Origin: Bauldia sp.
GTDB taxonomy: Bacteria > Pseudomonadota > Alphaproteobacteria > Rhizobiales > Kaistiaceae
DNA: 64,000 nt
Reading direction: 5' to 3'
Assembly: GCA_026126065.1 (NCBI GenBank)
Contig: JAHCJY010000005.1
Coordinates: 1-64,000, forward strand
A program made the position numbers and the translations under genes. Below the pieces are notes generated by a model. The model was not told the origin of the DNA. It did not search any database and saw nothing but the letters and a program-made list of their open reading frames with translations. Shown in pieces: positions 54,351 to 62,704 of the stretch (position 1 is the stretch's first letter; every line of letters starts with the position of its first letter).

Positions 54351-55721
54351 ATGGCGCGTGACGTTACCGACCCGATGCCGATCTCGACGCGCGACGAACT
54401 CGTCGCCGCGCTCGAATCGGGTTCCAAGCCGCGCTCGGAATGGCGCATCGGCACCGAGCACGAGAAGTTCGGCTTCCATACCGACGATCTGTCGCCGGTC
54501 CCCTATGAGGGGCCGCGCGGCATAAGGCATCTCCTCGACACGATGGAGGGGCTGCTCGGCTGGCAGCCGATCATGGACGCGGGCCTGCCGATCGGCCTCG
54601 TCGATCCCATCGGCCTTGCCGCGATCTCGCTCGAACCGGGCGGCCAGTTCGAACTCTCCGGCGCGCCGCTCGAGACGATCCACCAGACCGCGCGGGAACT
54701 GAACGCGCACCTCGCGCAGCTCCGTGAGGCCGCCGACCCGCTCGGCATCGGCTTCCTCGGCCACGGCTTTGCCCCGTCATGGAGCCGGGCCGAGGTCCCG
54801 GTGATGCCGAAGTCGCGCTACGAGATCATGTCGCGCTACATGCCGAAGGTCGGCAGCCTCGGCCTCGACATGATGTTCCGGACCTGCACCGTGCAGGCCA
54901 ATCTCGACTTTTCCGGCGAAGCCGACATGCGTCGGAAGATGCGCGTATCGATGGCGCTCCAGCCGATCGCGACCGCGCTGTTCGCCAACTCGCCCTTCAC
55001 GGAGGGGAAGCCGAACGGCTTCCTGTCCTTCCGCTCCGAGATATGGCGGGACACCGACCCGTCGCGCACCGGCATCCTGCCCTTTGTGTTCGAGGATGGT
55101 TTCGGCTTCGAGCGCTACGTCGACTGGGCGCTCGACGTGCCGATGTATTTCGTCAAGCGCGGCGCGACCTATCATGACGTCGCCGGGGCCTCGTTCCGCG
55201 ATCTGATGGCCGGCCGCCTGGCGCAACTGCCCGGAGAGCACGCCACGCTGGCCGACTGGCACAACCACCTGTCGACGCTGTTCCCCGAGGTGCGCCTGAA
55301 GCGGTACCTCGAGATGCGCGGCGCGGATGGCGGGCCGTGGTCCTGGCTCTGCGCCCTGCCGGCGCTCTGGGTCGGCCTCCTCTACGACGACGACGTGCTG
55401 ACCGCGGCGGAAGACCTCGTGAAGGAATGGTCGCTGGCGGACATCGTGGCGCTGCGCGCCGCCGTGCCGCGCGCGGCGCTCCGCGCGCCGATCGCCGGCC
55501 GCACCGCGATCGATGTCGCCCGCGATGTCGTGAAGCTGTCGCGCGAGGGCCTTCGCCGGCGCGCGCACCTGTCGCCGATGGGCACCGACGAGACGATCTA
55601 CCTTGCGGCCATCGAGGAAACCCTCGAGCGGGGCGAGACGCCGGCGGAGCGTCTCCTTCGCCAGTACCGCACCGACTGGGGTGGCGATATCGGCGAACTG
55701 TTCCGCCGCTACGCCTACTGA
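54351..55721 (+). CDS. gshA: glutamate-cysteine ligase (plant/Rhizobium type)
   Basis: The enzyme joins glutamate and cysteine, the first step of glutathione synthesis. This 456-residue chain is of the plant/alphaproteobacterial class, unlike E. coli GshA: RIGTEHEKFGFHTDDL, EPGGQFELSGAPLETIHQTA, MPKSRYEIMSRYMPKVG, MMFRTCTVQANLDF, then NSPFTEGKPNGFLSFRSEIW. A C-terminal RTDWGGDIGELFRRYAY fits the family. The ATG at 54351 has CGGAG upstream. Confidence 0.93.
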   Translation: MARDVTDPMPISTRDELVAALESGSKPRSEWRIGTEHEKFGFHTDDLSPVPYEGPRGIRHLLDTMEGLLGWQPIMDAGLPIGLVDPIGLAAISLEPGGQFELSGAPLETIHQTARELNAHLAQLREAADPLGIGFLGHGFAPSWSRAEVPVMPKSRYEIMSRYMPKVGSLGLDMMFRTCTVQANLDFSGEADMRRKMRVSMALQPIATALFANSPFTEGKPNGFLSFRSEIWRDTDPSRTGILPFVFEDGFGFERYVDWALDVPMYFVKRGATYHDVAGASFRDLMAGRLAQLPGEHATLADWHNHLSTLFPEVRLKRYLEMRGADGGPWSWLCALPALWVGLLYDDDVLTAAEDLVKEWSLADIVALRAAVPRAALRAPIAGRTAIDVARDVVKLSREGLRRRAHLSPMGTDETIYLAAIEETLERGETPAERLLRQYRTDWGGDIGELFRRYAY

Positions 55722-55857
55722 GCAACAGGCTTCTCCATTGCTGATCCCGGGGAGCATGAGCAGCCGCCGCACCGTGTCGGGGCGGAAATGGAATCCTTGT
55801 CCGCGAGCGCGCCGCTCCCGATATTTCCCGCCGAACCCCGACAAACTGGAGGACAGC

Positions 55858-56520
55858 ATGACTCTTCGTCTCGGCGACACCGCGCCCGATTTCGAGGCTG
55901 ACACCACCGCCGGCAGGATCAGCTTCCATGAGTGGCTCGGCGACTCATGGGGCATCCTGTTCTCGCACCCCAAGGATTTCACGCCCGTCTGCACCACCGA
56001 ACTCGGCACGATGGCGCGCCTCGAGCCCGACTTCCGCGCGCGCAACGTCAAGGTGCTCGCGATCAGCGTCGATCCCGTCGACCGGCATGCCGGCTGGTCG
56101 CAGGACATCGCCGACACGATGGGCTTCGCTCCGAACTACCCGATGATCGGCGACCCGGAGCTCAGGATCGCCAAGCTCTACGACATGCTGCCGGCCGACG
56201 CGGGCGAATCGTCCGAGGGGCGCACCGCCGCCGACAACCAGACCGTCCGCACGGTGTACGTCATCGGCCCGGACAAGAAGATCAAGCTCGCGCTCGCCTA
56301 TCCGATGACCACCGGCCGGAACTTCGACGAGATCCTGCGCGTGATCGATTCGATGCAACTCACCGCGAAGTTCAAGGTCGCCACGCCCGCGAACTGGAAG
56401 TCGGGCGACGACGTCATCATCGCCGGCTCGGTCACCGACGAGGCGGCGAAGGCGATCTACCCGGACGGCTGGCGCGCGCCGAAGCCGTATCTGCGCTACG
56501 TGCCGCAGCCGAAGGGCTGA
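55858..56520 (+). CDS. 1-Cys peroxiredoxin (Prx6 type)
   Basis: The 220-residue thiol peroxidase reduces hydrogen peroxide and alkyl peroxides. The peroxidatic Cys lies in HPKDFTPVCTTELG. The chain has the extended C-terminus of Prx6-type enzymes (ADNQTVRTVYVIGPDKKIKL, LTAKFKVATPANWKSGDDV) and no resolving Cys of the typical 2-Cys kind, so glutathione, made by the upstream gshA, is a plausible reductant. GGAGGACAGC precedes the ATG. Confidence 0.9.
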   Translation: MTLRLGDTAPDFEADTTAGRISFHEWLGDSWGILFSHPKDFTPVCTTELGTMARLEPDFRARNVKVLAISVDPVDRHAGWSQDIADTMGFAPNYPMIGDPELRIAKLYDMLPADAGESSEGRTAADNQTVRTVYVIGPDKKIKLALAYPMTTGRNFDEILRVIDSMQLTAKFKVATPANWKSGDDVIIAGSVTDEAAKAIYPDGWRAPKPYLRYVPQPKG

Positions 56521-56549
56521 CAGGCAGCACGACGACGACAAAATTCACG

Positions 56550-56579
56550 GGCGCCGCGGTCCTTCCGCGGCGCCTTTTT
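56550..56579 (+). terminator. intrinsic terminator after the peroxiredoxin gene
   Basis: A perfect 10-bp stem (GGCGCCGCGG / CCGCGGCGCC) with loop TCCTT is followed by TTTTT, 30 bases past the stop. Confidence 0.85.
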
Positions 56580-56660
56580 CGTTTGGCCTGCGGCATGCCT
56601 GCTCTGGATTCCACAGGCTCCCGGGAGCACTAATCGCGCGGATTGGCGGAGACGAGGCTG

Positions 56661-57992
56661 ATGGACGGCGATACCCGCGCAGGCGGAATGGTATCGGGCG
56701 CGACGGGGCAGAGCCTCATCCAGCACCCGATGCGCGATCTCGTCCTGCGCGAGATCCATGCGCGCCCGTTCCAGGTGATGACGACCCCGCGCCTGGTGCT
56801 CCACTACGCCTTCTCGACCGATCCCGTGACGTCGAAGCTTGCGCGCGAGGAACTCGTACAGCGCTGCGAGGTACTGGGCGTCCGCGCCCCGGACCTGGAT
56901 GCCAACCAGCACATCGTCTGGATCGGCTCCGTGCGCCTGCGCTGGGAGACCCATTCCGAGATCACGACGTACACATGGGACTGTCCGGGCAACGATCCCG
57001 GCAATCCGCTCACCCTCGACGACCTGTTTGGGGCGCCGTTCCGGCAGCCCGGCCCGCTGATCGTCGCCGCGCGGCTCGATGTCGTGAAGGACGACGCGCC
57101 GGCCGAGGCGCTTCTCCACGGCCTCGACCCTGGCTCGACCGCGGTCGCGACCATGCGCGACGGGCGCGCGATCGGCGCCACCGACTTCCGGCTCCGCGCC
57201 GACGGGCTGACCCGCATCCTCATCGTCGATCGCGGCCTCTACGCGCATGAGATCGGCGCGCTCGTCCAGCGGCTGATCGAGCTGGAGACCTATCGCACGC
57301 TCGCCCTCCTGGGCCTGCCCGAGGCGCGGCGGCTGCAGCCTTCGATCGCCCGGATCGAACTGGCGCTCCAGGACACCATCCAGAAGATGAGCACCACGCC
57401 CGACCTCAACGCCAACCGGATGCTGCTTGGGAAGGTCACCGAGCTTGCCGCCGAAGTCGAGATGGAGGTCGCGCTGTCCTCGTTCCGGTTCGGGGCCAGC
57501 CGGGCCTATGACGAGATCGTAAAACTCCGCCTGCGCTCGATCCGCGAGGCCCCGCTCGACGGCTACACTCGCTGGAGTTCGTTCCTCGAGCGCCGCATGG
57601 CGCCGGCAATGCGGACCTGCCAGAACGTCGAGGCGCGCCAGCAGGAACTCTCCGTCCGTATCGGCCGGGCGGCGAACCTCCTCCGCACCCGCATCGAGGT
57701 GGAACTCGAACAGCAGAACCGGGAGCTCCTGTCGTCGCTGAACCAGCGCGCCAAGATGCAGTTCCGGCTCCAGCAATGGGTTGAGGGTCTCTCGGTCGCG
57801 GCCGTTTCATACTATGTGGTCGGGCTCGTCTCTTACCTTGCTGCAGGCGCCGAATCGCAGGGCTGGGTCGACCGCTACCTGGTGACGGCGATCGCCGTTC
57901 CGCCTGTCGTTCTCGGCATCTGGTGGTTCGTTCGCCGGCTGAGGTCGCGCCATGAAGCCCATGACGACGAGGATGAGGCCGGCAGGCATTGA
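56661..57992 (+). CDS. DUF3422-family membrane protein
   Basis: The 443-residue protein matches the DUF3422 pattern: HPMRDLVLREIHARPFQ at the N-terminus, then RLRWETHSEITTYTW, and LVQRLIELETYRTLALLGLPEA. A coiled-coil part (about 260-360) leads to two C-terminal membrane helices (VAAVSYYVVGLVSYLAAG, LVTAIAVPPVVLGIWWFV). Function is unknown in the family. The ATG at 56661 has GACGAGG upstream. Confidence 0.88.
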   Translation: MDGDTRAGGMVSGATGQSLIQHPMRDLVLREIHARPFQVMTTPRLVLHYAFSTDPVTSKLAREELVQRCEVLGVRAPDLDANQHIVWIGSVRLRWETHSEITTYTWDCPGNDPGNPLTLDDLFGAPFRQPGPLIVAARLDVVKDDAPAEALLHGLDPGSTAVATMRDGRAIGATDFRLRADGLTRILIVDRGLYAHEIGALVQRLIELETYRTLALLGLPEARRLQPSIARIELALQDTIQKMSTTPDLNANRMLLGKVTELAAEVEMEVALSSFRFGASRAYDEIVKLRLRSIREAPLDGYTRWSSFLERRMAPAMRTCQNVEARQQELSVRIGRAANLLRTRIEVELEQQNRELLSSLNQRAKMQFRLQQWVEGLSVAAVSYYVVGLVSYLAAGAESQGWVDRYLVTAIAVPPVVLGIWWFVRRLRSRHEAHDDEDEAGRH

Positions 57993-58065
57993 CGCAAGCC
58001 ACCCATGCGATACCAAGCAAACCGGCTGGAACGCGTCCCCAACGGGCGCATCGCGGGAACTCCCG

Positions 58066-59673
58066 ATGACCATTGCTGAGAACGCAGGACCGGTTCGCGG
58101 CGTCGTCGTCACCGGTCCGGAAGGCCCGCGCTACGCCGAAGTGCTGACGACGCCGGCGCTCCGGTTTCTCGCCGACCTCCACCGCCAGTTCGACGTGCAG
58201 CGCCTCGACCTCCTGTCGGAGCGGTTCGCGCGCCAGGCCCGGTTCGACCGCGGCGAACTGCCGGACTTCCGGCCCGAGACGATCCACATCCGGGAGGCGG
58301 ACTGGGTGGTGGCCGAGATGCCCGCCGAGATCACCGACCGGAGGGTGGAACTCGCCGGCCCGGTCGACCGCCTCACGCTCCTGCACGGCCTCAACTCGGG
58401 CGCGCGCACCTTCATGGCGGACTTCGAGGATGGCCTCGCGCCGACCTTCGCCAATCTGATGGACGGCCAGGTCAATCTCCTCGACCGCTGGCTCGGGACC
58501 CTGTCGGCGACCGACCCGGCCAGTGGCGCCACGCTGACCCTGTCGGACCACCCCGCGGTACTGATGATGCGCCCGCGCGGCCTCCATCTGCCGGAGGCCC
58601 ATATCGTGGTCGACGGCGAGGAAATGTCCGGCGCGCTGGTCGATTTCGGCCTTGCCGTCTTCCATGCCGCCGCCCGTTCCGTGGCGGCCGGGTCGCGGCC
58701 GTATTTCTACCTGCCGAAGCTCGAAAGCCACCTCGAGGCGCGGTGGTGGAACCAGGTGTTCGTGTTCGCCGAGGACGCTCTGTCGCTGCCGCCGGGCACG
58801 ATCCGCGCCACCGTCCATATCGAGACGCTGCCCGCCGCGTTCGAGATGGACGAGATCATCCACGAACTCCGCGACCACATGGCGGGCCTCAATTGCGGCC
58901 GCTGGGACTACATCTTCTCGCTCCTCAAGACCTTCCGCAGCACGCCGGCCTATCTGCTGCCGGACCGGTCCCAGGTCGACATGGGCGATGCGTTCCTGAA
59001 GGCCTATTCCGAGCTGCTGATCAAGACCTGCCACCGCCGCGGCACGTTCGCGATCGGCGGCATGTCGGCTTTCATTCCCGATGGCGCCGACCCGGTGCTC
59101 AAGGACCGCGCGCTCGCCGAGATCAGGGCCGACAAGGAACGCGAGGCAAGGGCCGGCCATGACGGCACCTGGGTCGTCCACCCGGCGCTCATTCCGGTGG
59201 CGCGCGAGGTGTTCGACCGGCTGATGCCGGGGCCGAACCAGCTCGGCGTCAGCCGTGCCGACGTGACCGTGACGCAGGACGACCTCCTCGAAGTCCACGA
59301 CGGCATCAGGACGCCCGGAGGGTTCCGCGACAACGTCCGGACCGCCGTGACCTATCTCGAGGCCTGGCTCAGCGGCCGCGGCGCGGTGCCCATCGACAAT
59401 CTCGTCGAGGATGCGTCGCTGGCGGAGATCAGCCGCGCGCAGGTGTGGCAGCAGATCCGCTTCCGCGCGAGCCTTGCCGACGGCCGGCGGGCGACGACGC
59501 AGTTCCTCGACCAGTGCCTCAAGGAGGAGATGGAGCAGGTTCGGGAAGAGATCGGCGACGAGGCATTCAACGCGGGCCGTTTCCCTGAGGCCGTCGAGCT
59601 CTTCCGATCGCTGAGCATCGCCGAGACGCTCGAGCCGTTCATGACGCTCGCCGCGTACCGCATGATCGTCTGA
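58066..59673 (+). CDS. aceB: malate synthase A
   Basis: The 535-residue enzyme condenses glyoxylate and acetyl-CoA to malate, the second step of the glyoxylate bypass. The signatures are TFMADFEDGLAPTFANLMDG, the catalytic MMRPRGLHLPEAHI, KLESHLEARWWNQVF, IETLPAAFEMDEIIHELRDH, NCGRWDYIFSLLKTF and GTFAIGGMSAFIP. The ATG at 58066 gives the standard length; a longer upstream frame overlaps the DUF3422 gene. No isocitrate lyase gene adjoins. Confidence 0.94.
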   Translation: MTIAENAGPVRGVVVTGPEGPRYAEVLTTPALRFLADLHRQFDVQRLDLLSERFARQARFDRGELPDFRPETIHIREADWVVAEMPAEITDRRVELAGPVDRLTLLHGLNSGARTFMADFEDGLAPTFANLMDGQVNLLDRWLGTLSATDPASGATLTLSDHPAVLMMRPRGLHLPEAHIVVDGEEMSGALVDFGLAVFHAAARSVAAGSRPYFYLPKLESHLEARWWNQVFVFAEDALSLPPGTIRATVHIETLPAAFEMDEIIHELRDHMAGLNCGRWDYIFSLLKTFRSTPAYLLPDRSQVDMGDAFLKAYSELLIKTCHRRGTFAIGGMSAFIPDGADPVLKDRALAEIRADKEREARAGHDGTWVVHPALIPVAREVFDRLMPGPNQLGVSRADVTVTQDDLLEVHDGIRTPGGFRDNVRTAVTYLEAWLSGRGAVPIDNLVEDASLAEISRAQVWQQIRFRASLADGRRATTQFLDQCLKEEMEQVREEIGDEAFNAGRFPEAVELFRSLSIAETLEPFMTLAAYRMIV

Positions 59674-59680
59674 GGCGGCG

Positions 59681-60316
59681 ATGGCGGTCGCCGAGGGACT
59701 GCTCCTCGAGCCCGACGGTCGTTGTTCGTGCCGCTGGCACGGCGGCATTCCGGAATACCAGGATTATCACCACCGCGAGTGGGGCCGTCCGACCGCCGAC
59801 GACACCCGCCTGTTCGAGAAGATCTGCCTCGAGGGGTTTCAGTCGGGCCTTTCCTGGCTGACCATTCTCCGCAAGCGCGAGGCGTTCCGGCGGGGCTTTG
59901 CCGGCTTCGATGCCGAGCGCGTTGCCGGGTTCGGCCCGGCCGATGTCGAGCGCCTCCTCGGCGACGCCGGCATCGTCCGCCACCGCGGCAAGATCGAATC
60001 GGTCATCAACAACGCCCGACGGGTGCTGGACCTGCGGGCGGAGGCCGGCTCGCTGGCCGCCTTCGTCTGGCGATACGAGCCCGGGCCGGCCGACCGGCCG
60101 CGCCGGCTGGACCTCGCGACGCTGATGGCGATGCCGAAGACCGTCGAATCGACCGCCCTGTCGAAGGATCTCCGGAAACGCGGATGGTCGTTCGTCGGGC
60201 CGACGACGATCTATGCCTTCATGCAGGCCGTCGGCATCGTCAACGACCACATCGAAGGATGCTGGTGCCGCGCCGGATGCGAAGCGGACCGCGCAGCCTT
60301 CGCGCGGCCGGCGTGA
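59681..60316 (+). CDS. tag: DNA-3-methyladenine glycosylase I
   Basis: The 211-residue base-excision enzyme removes 3-methyladenine. Family marks: a Cys/His zinc site (C15/C17 near the start and CWCRAGC near the end), YQDYHHREWGRPTADD, LEGFQSGLSWLTILRKR and GWSFVGPTTIYAFMQAVGIVNDH. It starts 7 bases after malate synthase and is probably co-transcribed with it. Confidence 0.93.
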   Translation: MAVAEGLLLEPDGRCSCRWHGGIPEYQDYHHREWGRPTADDTRLFEKICLEGFQSGLSWLTILRKREAFRRGFAGFDAERVAGFGPADVERLLGDAGIVRHRGKIESVINNARRVLDLRAEAGSLAAFVWRYEPGPADRPRRLDLATLMAMPKTVESTALSKDLRKRGWSFVGPTTIYAFMQAVGIVNDHIEGCWCRAGCEADRAAFARPA

Positions 60317-60322
60317 CGTCCG

Positions 60323-60586
60323 TCAGGGTGTCCCGGTCGTGGGCGGCGGCAGCGGGCAGGGCGTGGGGTCGTTGACGCAGGGCGGCACGACCACGCCGGG
60401 CAGGGGCTGGTAGTTGATCCCCTCGGGCTGCCGGAGGTTCAGGACGTTCGTCATGTCCTGGAAGGTCTGCGCCGTGGTGCCGACGCCGGTGCCGTAGGTC
60501 GTACCGCAGCCCGCGAGGCTGCACGCCAGGACCACCAGAAGGCCGCCTCGGATGAGCGTGTTCTGTCGCGCGCGCTCAAGATTCAT
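60323..60586 (-). CDS. small lipoprotein, function unknown
   Basis: An 87-residue protein with signal NTLIRGGLLVVLACSLAGC ending in a lipobox (LAGC). The mature part is about 60 residues, Thr/Gly-rich and then Pro-rich (LPGVVVPPCVND, PCPLPPPTTGTP). ATG 60586 has GAGGGA upstream. No family is recognised. Confidence 0.6.
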   Translation of the reverse strand: MNLERARQNTLIRGGLLVVLACSLAGCGTTYGTGVGTTAQTFQDMTNVLNLRQPEGINYQPLPGVVVPPCVNDPTPCPLPPPTTGTP

Positions 60587-60716
60587 CCGGAATTCCCTCT
60601 TCTGGAACGGTCGTCGGATTGCCCGCGGCATCCGGCGGCTGTCGGCGACGCCAATGGCGCATCACCGCGGCCGATTTTAGGCAATGCCGGCCAGAGCGGC
60701 AACCGCGCCGACCGGA

Positions 60717-61718
60717 CTAAGGCATCCGGTCGAGGGCGCGGTCTATTGCCGAACCCGGCCCTGCTGCCGCGTTGATGGCGCGCGCCGCTGCGGCATCCCG
60801 GTCGATCTGCGCGACGAGCGATTCGATCCCTTCGAAGCGCTCTTCGGGTCTGAGCCACGCAAGGAAGGTCACCGTCATCTCCTTGCCGTAGAGGTCGCCG
60901 TCGAAATCGAACACGTGAACCTCGAGGAGCGGTGCCGCGTCCATCAGGAAGGTGGGCCGCACCCCAAAGCTTGCGACCGCGGAACGCGTGGGCTGGCCCG
61001 GCCACGCCGCCATCACGGCATAAATGCCGTGGCGAAGCGCCGATGCGGTCTCGAGCCGGATATTGGCGGTGGGATAGCCGAGTTCGCGGCCACGCTTGTC
61101 GCCATGGATGACCGGCCCCGTTGTCCGCCAGCGATAGCCCAGCATTGCGTTGACGGCCGCGATGTCTCCGGCGGCGAGCGCGTTCCGGATGCGGCCGGAG
61201 GAGAACGGCTCGCCGTCCTCGCGGAGAACTGCCGGAAGCGCCCGCACGGTGAAGCCCAGTTCGTCCCCGAGGCGCCGGAGGAGGGCGACGTCCCCGGAAC
61301 GCTTGTGGCCGAACCGGAAATCCTCGCCGACGACGATGCCGGCAACGCCGAGCCGGCCGGCGAGGAAATCGCGTACGAAAGCCTCGGGAGCAAGGGCTGC
61401 CAGCGCCGCGTCGAACCGGAGTTCGACGATTGCGTCGATCCCGACCGCACCGAGGATGCGGCTGCGCGTTCCGGGCGGGGCGAGCCGGAACGTGGGTGCC
61501 TCCGGACGGAGCACCGTGCGCGGATGCGGCTCGAACGAGAGGACGCCCGCCCGTGTTCCCAGCGACGAAGCCTCTGCCTCGGCCACCGCGATCAGCGCCT
61601 GGTGGCCACGATGGACCCCGTCGAAATTGCCGACCGCAAGCACCAGGCCGCGATGCGATGCGGGGATGTCGGCATCGTCCGAGGCGGCGATCCGAAGCGG
61701 CGGCTGATGCATCGTCAC
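60717..61718 (-). CDS. ribF: bifunctional riboflavin kinase/FAD synthetase
   Basis: RibF makes FMN and then FAD. The N-terminal nucleotidyltransferase half has VLAVGNFDGVHRGHQALI and SFEPHPRTVLRPE, and VVGEDFRFGHKRSGD. The C-terminal kinase half has VIHGDKRGRELGYPTANI and FDGDLYGKEMTVTFL. A GTG at 61718 overlaps the upstream HAD stop by 4 bases (GTGA), giving 333 residues; an ATG two codons later is equally possible. Confidence 0.94.
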   Translation of the reverse strand: MTMHQPPLRIAASDDADIPASHRGLVLAVGNFDGVHRGHQALIAVAEAEASSLGTRAGVLSFEPHPRTVLRPEAPTFRLAPPGTRSRILGAVGIDAIVELRFDAALAALAPEAFVRDFLAGRLGVAGIVVGEDFRFGHKRSGDVALLRRLGDELGFTVRALPAVLREDGEPFSSGRIRNALAAGDIAAVNAMLGYRWRTTGPVIHGDKRGRELGYPTANIRLETASALRHGIYAVMAAWPGQPTRSAVASFGVRPTFLMDAAPLLEVHVFDFDGDLYGKEMTVTFLAWLRPEERFEGIESLVAQIDRDAAAARAINAAAGPGSAIDRALDRMP

Positions 61719-62575
61719 CACGTCAACCGCGGCATCATCGCGTCGGCGCGGACCTCGCTTCGCGCCAGGAAGCCGCGGACGCGCTCGGCGTCGTCGCCAT
61801 ACTCCCCGGCGTGGATGCCGCCGGTGATGAAGAGTACCGGCAAGCCCGTCAGGTTGGCGCCGCGAATGTCGGTATGGGCGCCATCGCCGATCGCAAGGAT
61901 CATGTCGCGCGGTACCGGGCCGCCGGCGATCGCGTCGATGCGCGCCAGGGCGAGCGCATAGATTTCCGGGTGCGGCTTGCCGAGGATCGTGGTCGCGCCG
62001 CCGATTGCGCGGTAGCGCTCGGCGAGTGCGCCGGCGCAGGGGATCAGCCGGTTGCCCGCCTCGACCCAGATGTCCGGGTTGGCGCAGAGGAAGGGAAGGT
62101 CGCGGGCCCGCATCGCCCGCAGCTGGGGATCGTAGTCCTCCGGCATCTCGGTGTATTCGTTCACGAGCCCGGTGCAGCAGACGATGTCGGCCTCTTCCGG
62201 CCCGGTCAGCGTGACCGGCAGGTCGCGATAGAGGACGAAGTCGCGCTCCGGCCCGATGTGGCAAACGCGGGCGCCCGGCATGGTCGCAAGCTTCGCCGCC
62301 GCCAGATCGCCCGACGAGACGATTGCGTCATAGGCCGCCGGAACGACGCCGAGGTCGTCGAGCTGCAGCTTGATCGACCACGACGGGCGCGGCCCGTTGG
62401 TTATGAGGACGACGATGCCCCCCGCTGCGCGGAACGCCGAGAGCGCGGCCACGGCCGGAGGGAACGCGCTCTTGCCGTTGTGAACCACGCCCCACACGTC
62501 GCACAGGATCGCGCGGTAGCGCGGTGCGATCTCGGCAAGGCCGCTGGTGAAATGCGGGAGGAGAGGGCTATCCAT
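61715..62575 (-). CDS. class IIA HAD hydrolase (TIGR01459 type)
   Basis: The 286-residue protein has HAD motif I in AILCDVWGVVHNGKSAFPPA, motif II in VVLITNGPRPS, a class IIA cap and the acid motif in AIGDGAHTDIRGANLTGLP. It is a predicted sugar or nucleotide phosphatase with an unknown substrate. It precedes ribF with a 4-base overlap, a coupling seen often in alphaproteobacteria. Confidence 0.88.
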   Translation of the reverse strand: MDSPLLPHFTSGLAEIAPRYRAILCDVWGVVHNGKSAFPPAVAALSAFRAAGGIVVLITNGPRPSWSIKLQLDDLGVVPAAYDAIVSSGDLAAAKLATMPGARVCHIGPERDFVLYRDLPVTLTGPEEADIVCCTGLVNEYTEMPEDYDPQLRAMRARDLPFLCANPDIWVEAGNRLIPCAGALAERYRAIGGATTILGKPHPEIYALALARIDAIAGGPVPRDMILAIGDGAHTDIRGANLTGLPVLFITGGIHAGEYGDDAERVRGFLARSEVRADAMMPRLTW

Positions 62576-62704
62576 CGGCCGCTGAGCTAGAGCCCCGGCC
62601 CCTGCGGGTCAAGCCGAACGCCTGGCCGGGGGCGGAGTGACCTTTTCTTTACCGTGATCGGTGACAGTCGATTAACGATCGAAACCGGGGCCGCAAGCGC
62701 CACA

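Noticed and set aside
57436..59748. Open frame of 770 codons on the minus strand
   Set aside because: It runs across the DUF3422 and malate synthase genes in antisense, with His/Arg-rich composition and no family likeness.
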